Assembly (NCBI GenBank): GCA_030348875.1 | Contig: JAUCEP010000002.1 | Span: 3,807,501 to 3,871,500 of the forward strand | DNA from: Ureibacillus composti | GTDB taxonomy: Bacteria > Bacillota > Bacilli > Bacillales_A > Planococcaceae | Direction of reading: 5' to 3' | DNA: 64,000 bases | Part shown: positions 8,850 to 17,870 of the stretch, in pieces | Layout of the letters: each line of letters opens with the position of its first letter | Numbering within the stretch: the stretch's first letter is position 1 | The notes under the pieces: model-generated | Told to the model about the DNA's origin: nothing | What the model saw: only the letters and a program-made list of their open reading frames with translations | The model's database searches: none | Position numbers and translations under genes: made by a program

Positions 8850-9905
8850 TTATTTCAGAACATTCAAAATCTTTAACATTGGTACTGGCATAGGGTATTG
8901 CTCAAGTTGTTCTAATGTAAAGAACTGCGCATGCGTCGGCAAATCCTTTTCCTGATGGACTTCAACAAGTATACAATCCATAAACCATGTCAGATGTGAA
9001 AACACATGTTTAAACGTTAAGAATTCTTCATCTATCGTATGGGAAATTTGTAAATGGTATGTTTGTTCAAACTTTTTGTTAGGCTCTTGGTCTTTATCAA
9101 TCAAAATCATTGGGAATTGCCACATATTTGCTAGCAAGCCTTCTTCAGACCTTTTTTCTAATAAAAACTGCCCATTAGATGTCCGCGCAATAAACACTTT
9201 ATATTTTTCACTTTTCGTTTTTGTTTTCTTTGATTTTACTGGAAGGCTTGCGGGATCCCCTTCATTAAAAGCTGTACAAAATTCTCTTACCGGACAAAGC
9301 AAACATTTTGGAGATGTTGGTGTACAAATCATCGCCCCCAAATCCATAATTCCTTGGTTGAATGAACCTGGATCGTTCTCATCTATTAATTCTTCTACTG
9401 CTTTTTCAAAGATTTTTCTTGTTTTCGGTAAAGCAATATCATCGGTTATATTTAAAACACGGCTTAGTACACGCATAACATTTCCGTCAACTGCATGTTC
9501 AGGCTTGTTATAAGCAATACTTAATATTGCACCAGCTGTGTAAGGACCAACACCTTTTAACTTTGAAATATCATGACGATTATTAGGTACCGTGCCATCA
9601 TATTTTTCAACAACTTCTTTCACTCCAGATTGCAAATTTCTTGCTCTAGAATAGTAACCGAGTCCTTCCCACATTTTTAACAATTCTTCTTGGGGAGCAT
9701 ATGCAAGAGTTTCAATTGTAGGATACTTATCTATAAAACGATTGTAATAAGGTATTACGGTATCGACCCTTGTTTGTTGAAGCATCACTTCTGAAACCCA
9801 GATTTTATATGGGTCAGATGTTCGTCTCCAAGGTAGATCTCTTTTTTCTCTATGAAACCATTCGACTAAATTTTGACTAAATTCTTTTTTATATGGATAA
9901 TCCAC
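8850..9905 (-). CDS. mutY: A/G-specific adenine glycosylase MutY
   Basis: Base-excision enzyme that removes adenine mispaired with 8-oxoguanine. The catalytic Glu lies in SEVMLQQTRV (about residue 37). The helix-hairpin-helix KLKGVGPYTAGA is near 115 and the catalytic Asp in AVDGNVMRV near 138. The [4Fe-4S] cysteines follow C-x6-C-x2-C-x5-C (about 193-211). A NUDIX-like C-terminal domain completes 351 residues. The reading frame is open to 10025, but GGAGG before a GTG at 9905 and family alignment make that the start. It is divergent from yfhP, as in Bacillus. Confidence 0.94.
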   Translation of the reverse strand: MDYPYKKEFSQNLVEWFHREKRDLPWRRTSDPYKIWVSEVMLQQTRVDTVIPYYNRFIDKYPTIETLAYAPQEELLKMWEGLGYYSRARNLQSGVKEVVEKYDGTVPNNRHDISKLKGVGPYTAGAILSIAYNKPEHAVDGNVMRVLSRVLNITDDIALPKTRKIFEKAVEELIDENDPGSFNQGIMDLGAMICTPTSPKCLLCPVREFCTAFNEGDPASLPVKSKKTKTKSEKYKVFIARTSNGQFLLEKRSEEGLLANMWQFPMILIDKDQEPNKKFEQTYHLQISHTIDEEFLTFKHVFSHLTWFMDCILVEVHQEKDLPTHAQFFTLEQLEQYPMPVPMLKILNVLK

Positions 9906-10045
9906 TTGTAACCTCCGGATAACGATTTTATTTTTGAAAAAAGGGTATAATATGATGTAAGGATTAAGAGAAAATATATCGAATAATAACCGATAAGTAT
10001 ATGGTAGAAAACACTCCATATGCAAAATGCAAGGAGTTGATACTT

Positions 10046-11032
10046 ATGGATTCAGCTACACATTTGGTAATGGGAGTTGCTTTAGGAGGGTTAGCATTAG
10101 CTGATCCCGTCGTCGCAGACAATTCGGTCACTTTCGCAGCTGTCATGGCAGGAACAATTCTTGGTTCACAAGCACCAGATGTTGATACTGTTTTAAAACT
10201 TAGAAATAATGCAATCTATATTCGACATCATCGGGGCATCACTCATTCGATCCCTGCTGTTTTATTATGGCCTATAGCGATAACAATTTTATTATCATTC
10301 ATTTTCCAAGAGGCTAACGTCCTTCATTTATGGTTATGGACATTTTTAGCAGTCTTTCTTCATGTTTTTGTAGATATATTTAATGCTTATGGAACACAAG
10401 CACTAAGACCCTTTTCAAGAAAATGGGTAGCTCTAGGTGTCATTAATACTTTTGATCCGTACATTTTCGGATTGCATTGTATAGGTATCTTAATTTGGGC
10501 GTTTGGTGCAAATCCTGTGTTAACCTTTAGTATCATGTATGCCATTATTTTTTGTTATTATATTGTAAGATTCATGTTACAAGCTGCTGTTAAAAAAGCT
10601 GTCCATCATGCCATACAAGATGAAGATTACGTAATCGTAGCTCCAACAATGCGCTTCCTCTATTGGCGTGTAGCCGCAGCTTCAAAAACACATTATTATG
10701 TTGGACGAGCGTATGGTCGAACAATCAATATATACGATAAATTTGAAATCCGTCCAATTCCAAAGACAGAAATGATCGAGAAAGCCCTAGAAGATAGAAA
10801 TCTAGCGGCATTTACTTCTTTCTCCCCTCTCTATCGATGGGAAATCAATGAATTAGATTCTGGCTTAACAGAAGTGCGCTTAATCGATTTACGTTATCGC
10901 AGTAACGACCACTATCCATTTGTTGCTGTAGCCCATGTGAATGAAGAGCTAAATATCGTCAATTCCTATACCGGTTGGATTTTTAGCGAAGATAAACTGC
11001 AAAGAAAACTACAAATCGGCTCAAGTGATTAA
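10046..11032 (+). CDS. yfhP: DUF457 membrane-bound metal-dependent hydrolase family (YfhP)
   Basis: 328 residues. The N-terminal part has the family pattern MDSATHLVMG, the DVDTVLK acidic motif and HHRGITHS (about residues 60-70), all candidate metal ligands, followed by about four hydrophobic segments (to about 190). A soluble C-terminal domain completes it. YfhP is annotated as a membrane metal-dependent hydrolase in B. subtilis; its substrate is unknown. AAGGAG 9 nt before the ATG at 10046 fixes the start; the frame is open from 10001 but lacks support there. It lies head to head with mutY. Confidence 0.88.
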   Translation: MDSATHLVMGVALGGLALADPVVADNSVTFAAVMAGTILGSQAPDVDTVLKLRNNAIYIRHHRGITHSIPAVLLWPIAITILLSFIFQEANVLHLWLWTFLAVFLHVFVDIFNAYGTQALRPFSRKWVALGVINTFDPYIFGLHCIGILIWAFGANPVLTFSIMYAIIFCYYIVRFMLQAAVKKAVHHAIQDEDYVIVAPTMRFLYWRVAAASKTHYYVGRAYGRTINIYDKFEIRPIPKTEMIEKALEDRNLAAFTSFSPLYRWEINELDSGLTEVRLIDLRYRSNDHYPFVAVAHVNEELNIVNSYTGWIFSEDKLQRKLQIGSSD

Positions 11033-11051
11033 ATGTTGGGACAAATTCCAA

Positions 11052-11094
11052 AAACACCAGTTTTCTCAAAAGGAGAGAAAAGTGGTGTTTTTTT
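11052..11094 (+). terminator. Terminator of yfhP
   Basis: 16-bp stem with one mismatch (11052-11067 with 11075-11090), 7-nt loop, then a T run, starting 20 nt after the stop codon. Confidence 0.9.
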
Positions 11095-11133
11095 GAAGTT
11101 AATTCTAATAAAGATTCTGATTAAGTGTGTCAG

Positions 11134-11220
11134 GTGAGGCGGACTAGCACACAAGCCGCAAAGCCACGTTGGAACGTGTCTTTACGACTTGTCTTTGTGC
11201 TTTGTGTAAGGTCCGCTCAC
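11134..11220. repeat. Long GC-rich intergenic hairpin
   Basis: Two 20-nt arms (11151-11170 and 11173-11192) pair with three mismatches around a 2-nt loop. An outer stem, GTGAGgCGGAC (11134-11144) with GTCCGCTCAC (11211-11220), encloses them. It lies between convergent yfhP and yfhJ transcripts and has no T run, so it is not a normal terminator. A further GCGGC/GCCGC pair occurs at about 11256-11282. Nothing else is seen up to 11353. Confidence 0.65.
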
Positions 11221-11353
11221 ATATAGTATTTCCTTCTAAACGTTCCGGAAATTTTGCGCGGCTTACAGTGGTAGGCCGCGGTTTCTTGAGAATGGCTAAC
11301 ACTTATTGCTCTCAAATTATTAATTAATAAAATCTTATTAAAGGGCCCCATGT

Positions 11354-11629
11354 TTATTGTACTACATCATCGTTTTCATCTAAAAGGTGGGAATATTTTG
11401 GATTACGTCCTGCGAATTCATGGATCTTATCCCCGTAACTTGCAATCCACTGGCGGATAATTTTTTCTGTATATTCTGCGCCACGATAATCATATCCTGC
11501 CTTTGCATAAGTTGATTCAAAGTCGGACCAGAGTAGTTCAATCCAAGTTCGTGCCTTATTCACTGAAAGATATGGGTTTTTTTCACTTAATTCTTGTGTT
11601 AATTTATCAATAAATGTATTTGTATTCAT
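11354..11629 (-). CDS. yfhJ: WVELL-motif protein YfhJ
   Basis: Small cytosolic protein (91 residues) of unknown function. It carries the family hallmark WIELLW (the WVELL motif) near residue 27, a following YDYRGAEYTE segment and an IASYGDKIHEF segment. No membrane segment or cysteine motif is seen. It directly follows yfhH (1-nt gap) in the recX-yfhH-yfhJ order known from Bacillus, so it is the last gene of that operon. The start is supported by downstream family alignment; the ribosome site is weak because it lies inside the yfhH end. Confidence 0.85.
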   Translation of the reverse strand: MNTNTFIDKLTQELSEKNPYLSVNKARTWIELLWSDFESTYAKAGYDYRGAEYTEKIIRQWIASYGDKIHEFAGRNPKYSHLLDENDDVVQ

Positions 11630-11630
11630 T

Positions 11631-11960
11631 TTATTTCCCTACTTTCATTGAGGAAAGCATTGAAATCGGCAATGCTTCTTCATGCTGTTCTCCGCCTAAT
11701 CGATAGCCCCAAGCAAAGCGACCTTTTAAGTAATCTACTTTGAAAAATTCACCTGGTGCTCCTTCAATTCGGTACATTTCTCCCGGAATAATTGATTCTG
11801 GATCAACTAAATAAGCAGAAGCCATAATGACTTTTCGTTCATAGACAGCAAATTCATTTACGATTCCAAGCTGTTCTGCTTTTCTTGCTTTTTCTTTTAA
11901 TTTACCAATTTCTTCTCTAAGCTCATGTTCTGTCATTTGTGCATATGATTTTTCATTCAT
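11631..11960 (-). CDS. yfhH: DUF1811 protein YfhH
   Basis: 109 residues. The N-terminal 40 form a charged helix (MTEHELREEIGKLKEKARKA); the C-terminal part is a small beta domain with GEMYRIEGAPGEFFKVDYLKG. The fold resembles SH3-like barrels in this family, but the function is not established. The ATG overlaps the recX stop by 4 nt (ATGA), implying translational coupling. Gene order matches the Bacillus yfh cluster. Confidence 0.88.
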   Translation of the reverse strand: MNEKSYAQMTEHELREEIGKLKEKARKAEQLGIVNEFAVYERKVIMASAYLVDPESIIPGEMYRIEGAPGEFFKVDYLKGRFAWGYRLGGEQHEEALPISMLSSMKVGK

Positions 11961-12763
11961 AATTCGTCATGCTCCCTTTCATCAATAAAACGATTAATAA
12001 TTTCTATCGGAAAACCTTTTTGATATAAGGCTTGTTTTACTCTCATTTTCAAATCGCTACCAGTGTATTTACTAGCATATTTATTCCAGATTTTCATTCC
12101 TTGAAGTTCAATCATTCCTAGCCATTCATCATCTTCTCGCTCCAAATTAATTTGGTCAAGTATATCATTTATAATCGCAAAGGAGTAACCTTTCCGCGCT
12201 AGGAGATCTTGGATTTTCTGTTTAACCTGTGATGGTGTTTTATTTGCATGGGAACGTACCGCTTTTTCGGCAAGTCCCAAAGCAATTTTTAGCTGTTCAT
12301 CATATGTAAACGTTTCAAGCACTTTTTCTTGGGTGCTTTTATCGATTCCTTTTTTTATTAAATCTTGTTTAATGGCACGAGGGCCTTTTTTGGCTGTCTT
12401 CTTCCTAGTTTCAAGCAGTGCCTTGGAGTAAGTTTCATCATTTAAAAAACCGAGCTTTTCAAGTTTTCGAATAGCTTCAAGAGAAACCGCCTCGCCAAAA
12501 CCACTATCTAACAGTTTCTTCTTCACCTCATACTCGCTACGCATTTGGAAGCTTAAGTAGTTCAGTGCCCGATTAAATGCTTTAGCTATCTCATCCTCAT
12601 AGGTAATATCATCAATCTCAAATTGATCTAGTACCTTTCCTTTTGTCAAACCGAACTTGATTAAAGTCGATTCATCTACAGCAAAGGCGTACTCCTCGTT
12701 CAGATATATATTATAGCGTTCTGCATTATTTTTTTGACGACTTATTTTTGATATGACTTGCAT
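11957..12763 (-). CDS. recX: RecA regulatory protein RecX
   Basis: Binds RecA filaments and modulates recombination; cytosolic. 268 residues, the long Firmicutes form. Three-helix RecX repeats are recognisable, for instance ALNYLSFQMRSEYEVKKKL (about 73-91), a LEKLGFLND repeat, and related units to the C-terminus. The frame is open to 12793, but GAAGGAGTG upstream of the ATG at 12763 and the family N-terminus (MQVISKISRQ) define the start. It overlaps yfhH by 4 nt. Confidence 0.92.
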   Translation of the reverse strand: MQVISKISRQKNNAERYNIYLNEEYAFAVDESTLIKFGLTKGKVLDQFEIDDITYEDEIAKAFNRALNYLSFQMRSEYEVKKKLLDSGFGEAVSLEAIRKLEKLGFLNDETYSKALLETRKKTAKKGPRAIKQDLIKKGIDKSTQEKVLETFTYDEQLKIALGLAEKAVRSHANKTPSQVKQKIQDLLARKGYSFAIINDILDQINLEREDDEWLGMIELQGMKIWNKYASKYTGSDLKMRVKQALYQKGFPIEIINRFIDEREHDEL

Positions 12764-12848
12764 ACGGAACACTCCTTCGCTAATAGTATACATGTTTTTT
12801 TAAACTCATTCAGCATATCCTTTCTGCGACGAGTAATCGCAGGAGAAT

Positions 12849-12885
12849 AAAAAAAGCCAAACCCATTTAATAAAAAGGGGTTTGA
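12849..12885 (-). terminator. Terminator of the sulfatase gene
   Basis: 7-bp CAAACCC/GGGTTTG stem (12858-12864 with 12878-12884), 13-nt loop, with a T run on the minus strand. It lies 9 nt after the sulfatase stop. Confidence 0.75.
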
Positions 12886-12893
12886 CTGCCTTC

Positions 12894-14657
12894 TTAATTA
12901 CTAGTCCTCGGGTATAACCTTTTTTCCCTCCGTTGTTGTTGCAAAATTTTTAATAATAGTAGTTGGACAACCTTGGAATTAGCTGTCGCATATTTTGGAT
13001 GGGCAAGGTTATACTGTTCCAATGGATCTTTACTAAGATTATACAATTCAAATTGTTCCGATACGGGTTCTGTTTTGGTAGTCGAAACAGATAAGGTTGC
13101 ATTTAACTGATTAGATAAAGAAGTAGTTAATTTTCGAATGGCTTCAGAATCTTCATTATTAGGATTACTCCAGAATTGGGGATTATCAAAATATCTTGTG
13201 AATTTCCAAGTTTCCATCGCTTTATCTTCGCCTGTTGCTAACTTAACAATAACACTTTCAAGATGATTTGGTTGAATAACTGAAGTATAGGGCTCCCCTT
13301 GGAAAGTAAACTGGTTTAATCCCTTTGTTACTTCGTCATCCGTCATAAAGTAGAGTGGTTCATTTGCTCGAGGGAAGTCATCTTTCCCCTGAAGTAAAGG
13401 GGTAAGATCTTTACCAACGAACGGGTGAACCTCTGAATGTGTTTTACGAAGTTTTTCCTGCAAGTTTTTAGCATCAATATTCGCGAGGCTAAGCAAAGTC
13501 GGAATAATATCTAAATGGCTCGTTAACATATCGGTTATTTTTGGTTCGTGGAATAATTTAGGACTATGGATAATTAGTGGAACATGAAGGGCCTCTTCAT
13601 AGGCATTATGCCACTTTTGAAACAATCCACCGTGGGCACCTAGCAGAGAGCCGTGATCTGATGTAAAAACTATGATTGTATTTTCATAGAACTTAGACTT
13701 TAAAAGGGCAGTATAAATTTTATTTAATTCTTGATCGACTTTTTTGTGTAAGGAATAGTAGAGTTTTCGGTAATGCGCTGTATTAAACGTTGGTTGAAAA
13801 GCGTGTTGATAGGCTTTACGGTAACTTTCTTGAGCAAGTGGTTTTGTTTCTAAGTTCTCATTTGCTGTAGGTGCAGAGGGGATATCTGGAACGGAAGGGT
13901 CAGTATCAAAATTATAATTCGGACTCATTTGGGATAATTGGCCGAAAAGCGTAATATCATGTGGATTCACTAATGATGAAACGATTAGCCATGGCTGCTG
14001 AGTAGACTCTTTTTCAAGAGATTGAATTAATTCTACTGCTTGAGCAGCATAAATTTCATCACGACCACTTAAGCCTACTGCAGCAGAAGAGCCGGAATTA
14101 CGCGGATCCGCTCCATGGGGTTCTGGTCCAATCCAACCATCAAAACCATAGGCATTTAAACGATTCGCCTCCTCATAGAGTTTCTCATATTTGCGTTCAG
14201 GTACACCGTTTTTTGTATTATAACTTGGCAAAGCTTCATGAGTTCCTGGAATTAGAATATCTTCATCGGATAGATGCCATTTTCCTTTCCAAAATGTACG
14301 ATAACCTGCTGCTCGAAAGTAATTTCCTAAAGTAGGTACCGAATTGTAATCTAGCCAATATACATTTGCATCGAAAACACCTTTTGCAGCGCCTGTCGTT
14401 TGAGTAACCCCATGAAGTGAAGGATATTGCCCTGTGAATAAGGTAGTTCGACTAGGAGAGCATGCAGTACTACCTATATAATGATTTAAAAAAGTCATAC
14501 CATTTACTTTTAAAGCTTCTTGAGTAGTTAGATTTTCTTTACGCCATCGTTTTAATTCTTCCGTTTCATAGACAGTAGGATAACGCTGTTCATCCACAAT
14601 GATAAAAAGGATATTTGGACGTTGTGGCGATGATTTTTTTCCGCCTTGAACAGTCAC
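12894..14657 (-). CDS. Sulfatase-like hydrolase with formylglycine motif
   Basis: Alkaline-phosphatase-superfamily enzyme of 587 residues. The N-terminal PNILFIIVDEQR carries metal ligands. Cys66 in CSPSRTTLFTGQYPS is the C-x-P-x-R site that is converted to formylglycine in active sulfatases. TSDHGSLLGAHGG and the following KWHNAYEEALHVPLI match the second metal/substrate region. There is no signal peptide, so a cytosolic enzyme is expected. The start is a GTG with AAAGGAG 7 nt upstream. No maturase (FGE or anSME) lies in the window. Choline sulfatase, phosphonate monoesterase or arylsulfatase are all possible; the substrate is not decided. Monocistronic. Confidence 0.85.
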   Translation of the reverse strand: MTVQGGKKSSPQRPNILFIIVDEQRYPTVYETEELKRWRKENLTTQEALKVNGMTFLNHYIGSTACSPSRTTLFTGQYPSLHGVTQTTGAAKGVFDANVYWLDYNSVPTLGNYFRAAGYRTFWKGKWHLSDEDILIPGTHEALPSYNTKNGVPERKYEKLYEEANRLNAYGFDGWIGPEPHGADPRNSGSSAAVGLSGRDEIYAAQAVELIQSLEKESTQQPWLIVSSLVNPHDITLFGQLSQMSPNYNFDTDPSVPDIPSAPTANENLETKPLAQESYRKAYQHAFQPTFNTAHYRKLYYSLHKKVDQELNKIYTALLKSKFYENTIIVFTSDHGSLLGAHGGLFQKWHNAYEEALHVPLIIHSPKLFHEPKITDMLTSHLDIIPTLLSLANIDAKNLQEKLRKTHSEVHPFVGKDLTPLLQGKDDFPRANEPLYFMTDDEVTKGLNQFTFQGEPYTSVIQPNHLESVIVKLATGEDKAMETWKFTRYFDNPQFWSNPNNEDSEAIRKLTTSLSNQLNATLSVSTTKTEPVSEQFELYNLSKDPLEQYNLAHPKYATANSKVVQLLLLKILQQQRREKRLYPRTSN

Positions 14658-14898
14658 TTTTTAGCTCCTTTCAAAAAGAATATACAGTTTATCTTATGTA
14701 TTTTTATTAAGGATAATAGTTCAAACAGTTAATATTTACTGTTAAATAAGTATAGAAGTTAATTCTTTTTCCCTCCAGAAATTACTTACTAATACATAGT
14801 TAATTATTCTTTTTCCATTATTATCATCTTTTGATATTAAATATTCCGCATAATGCCTATTAATTCGAACAACATAAGTCTTAAAGGAGGATTATTTT

Positions 14899-15714
14899 AT
14901 GTGGAAACATCACATTTTAGGATTCATGCTATGTACCATCGTCATGATCGTAGCGGTTCTAACTCTTCAACCTAATTATGCAGCTGCAGAACAACATAGC
15001 TGGGGCTTTACTCGGTCAAAAGATGGTCTAGGGGCCGATGCAGGTGCAAAATTTGAATCAATTTTAGAACGATATGGTGCATTTTATAAAGGAAATCCAA
15101 ATGAAAAAGTTGTCTATCTTACGTTTGATAATGGTTTTGAAGCTGGATATACAGAAGGGATTCTAGATACTTTACGAAAAGAGAATGTACCTGCCACATT
15201 CTTCTTAGTTGGTCATTATATCGATAGTGCTCCTGAGTTAGTAAAGCAAATGGTGAAAGATGGTCATATTATCGGCAATCATTCTTACAAACATCCCAAT
15301 ATGGCAAAATTATCGGATGAAGCAATGGTAGAAGAATGGCGCAAATTCGATGAAGCTCTAAAAGAATTAACTGGAATCAAACGTACTTATTATGCCCGCC
15401 CACCAGAAGGAGTTTTTAGTGAACGCATGTTAGAATTAGGTAATAAAAATGGTTATACACATATGTTCTGGTCTATTGCTTTTAAAGATTGGGATACTGA
15501 TAAAACCCATGGTAAAGAATACGCTTATAATCACTTGATGAATCAGCTTCATCCAGGTGCGATTATTCTGATGCATACTGTATCGAAGCATAACGCAGAT
15601 GCGTTACCTGATTTTATTAGAGAAGCAAAAAAACAAGGCTATCGCTTTGAGTCATTAGATAATTTAGTTATGGAGTATCATTTAAATAATTGGAAATGGG
15701 ATAAATGGAATTAA
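14899..15714 (+). CDS. pdaA: Polysaccharide deacetylase PdaA (muramic delta-lactam formation)
   Basis: Exported de-N-acetylase required in Bacillus for muramic delta-lactam in the spore cortex, which germination lytic enzymes recognise. An N-terminal signal segment ends near the AAA motif at residues 28-30. NodB motifs are visible: TFDNG (75-79; Asn replaces the second Asp, as in the PdaA type), H128 and H132 in NHSYKH, RPPEG near 173, and LMHTVSKHNADALP near 225. Length 271 residues fits the family. AAAGGAGG precedes the ATG. Isolated gene between two minus-strand units. Confidence 0.93.
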   Translation: MWKHHILGFMLCTIVMIVAVLTLQPNYAAAEQHSWGFTRSKDGLGADAGAKFESILERYGAFYKGNPNEKVVYLTFDNGFEAGYTEGILDTLRKENVPATFFLVGHYIDSAPELVKQMVKDGHIIGNHSYKHPNMAKLSDEAMVEEWRKFDEALKELTGIKRTYYARPPEGVFSERMLELGNKNGYTHMFWSIAFKDWDTDKTHGKEYAYNHLMNQLHPGAIILMHTVSKHNADALPDFIREAKKQGYRFESLDNLVMEYHLNNWKWDKWN

Positions 15715-15730
15715 TTTTTTTACATCATTA

Positions 15731-15761
15731 AAAAACAGGGCATCTCAAATTTGAGATGCCC
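15731..15761 (-). terminator. Terminator of the rib operon
   Basis: Perfect 12-bp palindromic stem (15738-15749 with 15750-15761; the central bases form the loop) followed on the minus strand by TGTTTTTTAATG. It may also limit read-through from pdaA. Confidence 0.85.
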
Positions 15762-15768
15762 TTCACTA

Positions 15769-16236
15769 TTATTTAAACATTTTTGTAAGATTTGCCATTT
15801 CGATTGCAGAAACTGCAGAATCGTAACCTTTATTCCCCGCTTTTGTTCCAGCACGTTCAATTGCCTGTTCAATATTTTCTGTTGTTACAATACCGAAGAT
15901 GACTGGAACATTTGAATCTAGAGAGACTTTCGCAATTCCTTTTGCAGCTTCATTATTTACATAGTCATAGTGAGAAGTAGCCCCGCGGATTACTGTTCCT
16001 AATCCAATAACCGCATCGTAGTTTCCTGTTTCCACCATTTGTTTTGCTAAAAACGGCACTTCAAAAGCACCTGGAACCCAAGCAATATCAATATTATCTT
16101 CATCTACTCCATGTCTTTTAAGTCCATCAAGTGCACCATCAACTAATTTCGATGTGATAAACTCATTAAAACGACCTACAACGATTCCAATTTTTAAATC
16201 CGTACCTATTAGTTGTGCTTCAAATAATCTTCCCAT
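15769..16236 (-). CDS. ribH: 6,7-dimethyl-8-ribityllumazine synthase
   Basis: Condenses 5-amino-6-ribitylaminouracil with 3,4-dihydroxybutanone 4-phosphate, the step before riboflavin synthase; the family forms capsids. 155 residues from the ATG at 16236, which has GAGGAG 7 nt upstream (the frame is open to 16251). The conserved [35 protein letters not shown] (catalytic His) and [11 protein letters not shown] motifs are intact. Last gene of ribE-ribB-ribH, with a terminator directly behind. Confidence 0.96.
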   Translation of the reverse strand: MGRLFEAQLIGTDLKIGIVVGRFNEFITSKLVDGALDGLKRHGVDEDNIDIAWVPGAFEVPFLAKQMVETGNYDAVIGLGTVIRGATSHYDYVNNEAAKGIAKVSLDSNVPVIFGIVTTENIEQAIERAGTKAGNKGYDSAVSAIEMANLTKMFK

Positions 16237-16278
16237 TCTAATTCTCCTCATTTTTTATATTTATGGCAGTGCCATTGA

Positions 16279-16893
16279 TTAAACTAATTTCTCTTTTTGT
16301 GTTCGATAACTAACTAACTCTTCAATAGAAACAATTTTTAATTCGTGTTCTTGTGCAAAATCCAATAACCCATCTAAACGTAACATTGTTCCGTCATTTG
16401 CCATAATTTCACAAATAACCCCTGCAGGAATGCTCCCACATGCTACAGCTAAATCTACAGCAGCTTCCGTATGTCCTTGTCTTTCAAGGACTCCACCTGG
16501 TTTAGCAACTAGCGGAAATACGTGTCCTGGCCGTCTGAAGTCATCAGGTTTTGCATTTTCATCCAACACTTTTTGCATCGTAAATGAACGTTCAAATGCA
16601 CTAATACCAGTTGTAGTTTCTACATGATCGATACTTACAGTGAAGGCAGTTTGATGATTGTCTGTATTATTTAATACCATCGGATGGAAATTTAACTTTC
16701 CAGCTAGCTCCTCTGAAATCGGCGTACATATTAGGCCTCGACCGTATGTTGCCATAAAATTAATATTTTCAGGAGTTGCAAATTCTGCTAGACAAACTAA
16801 ATCCCCTTCATTTTCTCGATCTTCATCATCCACAACAATAATACACTTACCACTTTTTAAATCCTGTAGAGCTTCTTCAATTGTGTTTAACAT
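16279..16893 (-). CDS. ribB: 3,4-dihydroxy-2-butanone 4-phosphate synthase, monofunctional
   Basis: Makes the four-carbon precursor of riboflavin from ribulose 5-phosphate. [10 protein letters not shown] metal/substrate motif near residue 25, RRPGHVFPL near 134 and GHTEAAVDL near 151 are intact. At 204 residues it stops exactly where the GTP cyclohydrolase II domain begins in the bifunctional RibBA of B. subtilis; nothing resembling that second domain follows before ribH. The protein is therefore either a genuine stand-alone RibB or a lineage that lost the RibA half. Preceded by ribE and 42 nt upstream of ribH. Confidence 0.94.
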   Translation of the reverse strand: MLNTIEEALQDLKSGKCIIVVDDEDRENEGDLVCLAEFATPENINFMATYGRGLICTPISEELAGKLNFHPMVLNNTDNHQTAFTVSIDHVETTTGISAFERSFTMQKVLDENAKPDDFRRPGHVFPLVAKPGGVLERQGHTEAAVDLAVACGSIPAGVICEIMANDGTMLRLDGLLDFAQEHELKIVSIEELVSYRTQKEKLV

Positions 16894-16938
16894 GAATACC
16901 ACTACTTTCTATTAATCAAATACATTTTCTAAACATCG

Positions 16939-17577
16939 TTAAAATCCATTTTGTCTTAAAAAATCTAACGTAATGTTCGAGCCTTTATCGGCACGTTTTA
17001 AATGCTGCAACACATATTTACCTAGTAAATCTGTTTCAATATTGACTTTCTCGCCAACTTTTTTCTGTCCAATAATTGTTTCAGCATAAGTATGTGGGAT
17101 TAATGAAACCGTAACACTTTGCTCGCTAACATTAAATAAAGTAAGGCTTGTCCCATCAATCGTGATAGATCCTTTTGGGATACAGTTTTCTGTGAGCTCT
17201 TTTGGAATGTCAATTTCGATGTAAACCGCATTTGAAACTGGCTTTTTGCTTCGAATTGTTCCAACCCCGTCAACATGTCCCGATACTATATGGCCACCAA
17301 AACGTCCATTTGCAGACATCGCACGTTCTAAGTTTACATAGTCACCCATTTTTAAAGAATGAATTGTTGTCGCTTTTACCGTCTCAGGCATCACATCAAC
17401 TGTCATTTCCTCTTGAGTTAAATGTGTAACCGTTAAACAAACACCATTTACCGCTATGCTGTCACCTAAATGTGCGTCTGAAATAATTTTCGGTGAATAA
17501 ATTGTAATCTCCATACTTTTTTCATCTTTTTGGATCGCGGTTACTTTTCCCTTATCTTCAATAATCCCTGTAAACAT
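16939..17577 (-). CDS. ribE: Riboflavin synthase alpha chain
   Basis: Dismutates two lumazine molecules to riboflavin. Two homologous lumazine-binding halves are visible: an N-terminal MFTGIIEDKGKV with NGVCLTVT (about residue 47), and a second half starting around GHVDGVGTI with DGTSLTLFN near 145. 212 residues. The frame is open to 17613, but GAGGTG before the ATG at 17577 and family start MFTG fix it. First gene after the two FMN riboswitches; ribD, usually first in the Bacillus operon, is absent. Confidence 0.95.
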   Translation of the reverse strand: MFTGIIEDKGKVTAIQKDEKSMEITIYSPKIISDAHLGDSIAVNGVCLTVTHLTQEEMTVDVMPETVKATTIHSLKMGDYVNLERAMSANGRFGGHIVSGHVDGVGTIRSKKPVSNAVYIEIDIPKELTENCIPKGSITIDGTSLTLFNVSEQSVTVSLIPHTYAETIIGQKKVGEKVNIETDLLGKYVLQHLKRADKGSNITLDFLRQNGF

Positions 17578-17747
17578 ACAATCACCTCTTTTTTCACCAA
17601 CTATTTTGACCAAGTATTTACTGTTTTACTACGAGAATTAGAACTATATAGCTATAGTTTTACATTGTCTCATGGCATCGCAGAATCCCTTAAATTTGTT
17701 TGTACAATTATTTAAGTGAAATCACTCACAGAAATTACTTGCCGATA

Positions 17748-17784
17748 AATAAAAAACTCCATAAGCAATTCGCCTAAGGAGTTT
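17748..17784 (-). terminator. Terminator of the proximal FMN riboswitch
   Basis: Minus-strand AAACTCC/GGAGTTT stem (17754-17760 with 17778-17784) followed by TTTTTTATTTAT. It sits between the proximal aptamer and ribE, as expected for a transcription-attenuation expression platform. A separate long-range AATGGCAT/ATGCCATT pairing (17856-17863 with 17800-17807) lies between aptamer and terminator and is an alternative-structure candidate. Confidence 0.8.
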
Positions 17785-17870
17785 GGGAGTATAGTTAAAA
17801 ATGGCATAGTAAAAAAGAGTATCAAAAATACACCTTTTGGATAAAGTTATCCAAAATGCCATTACAAATA

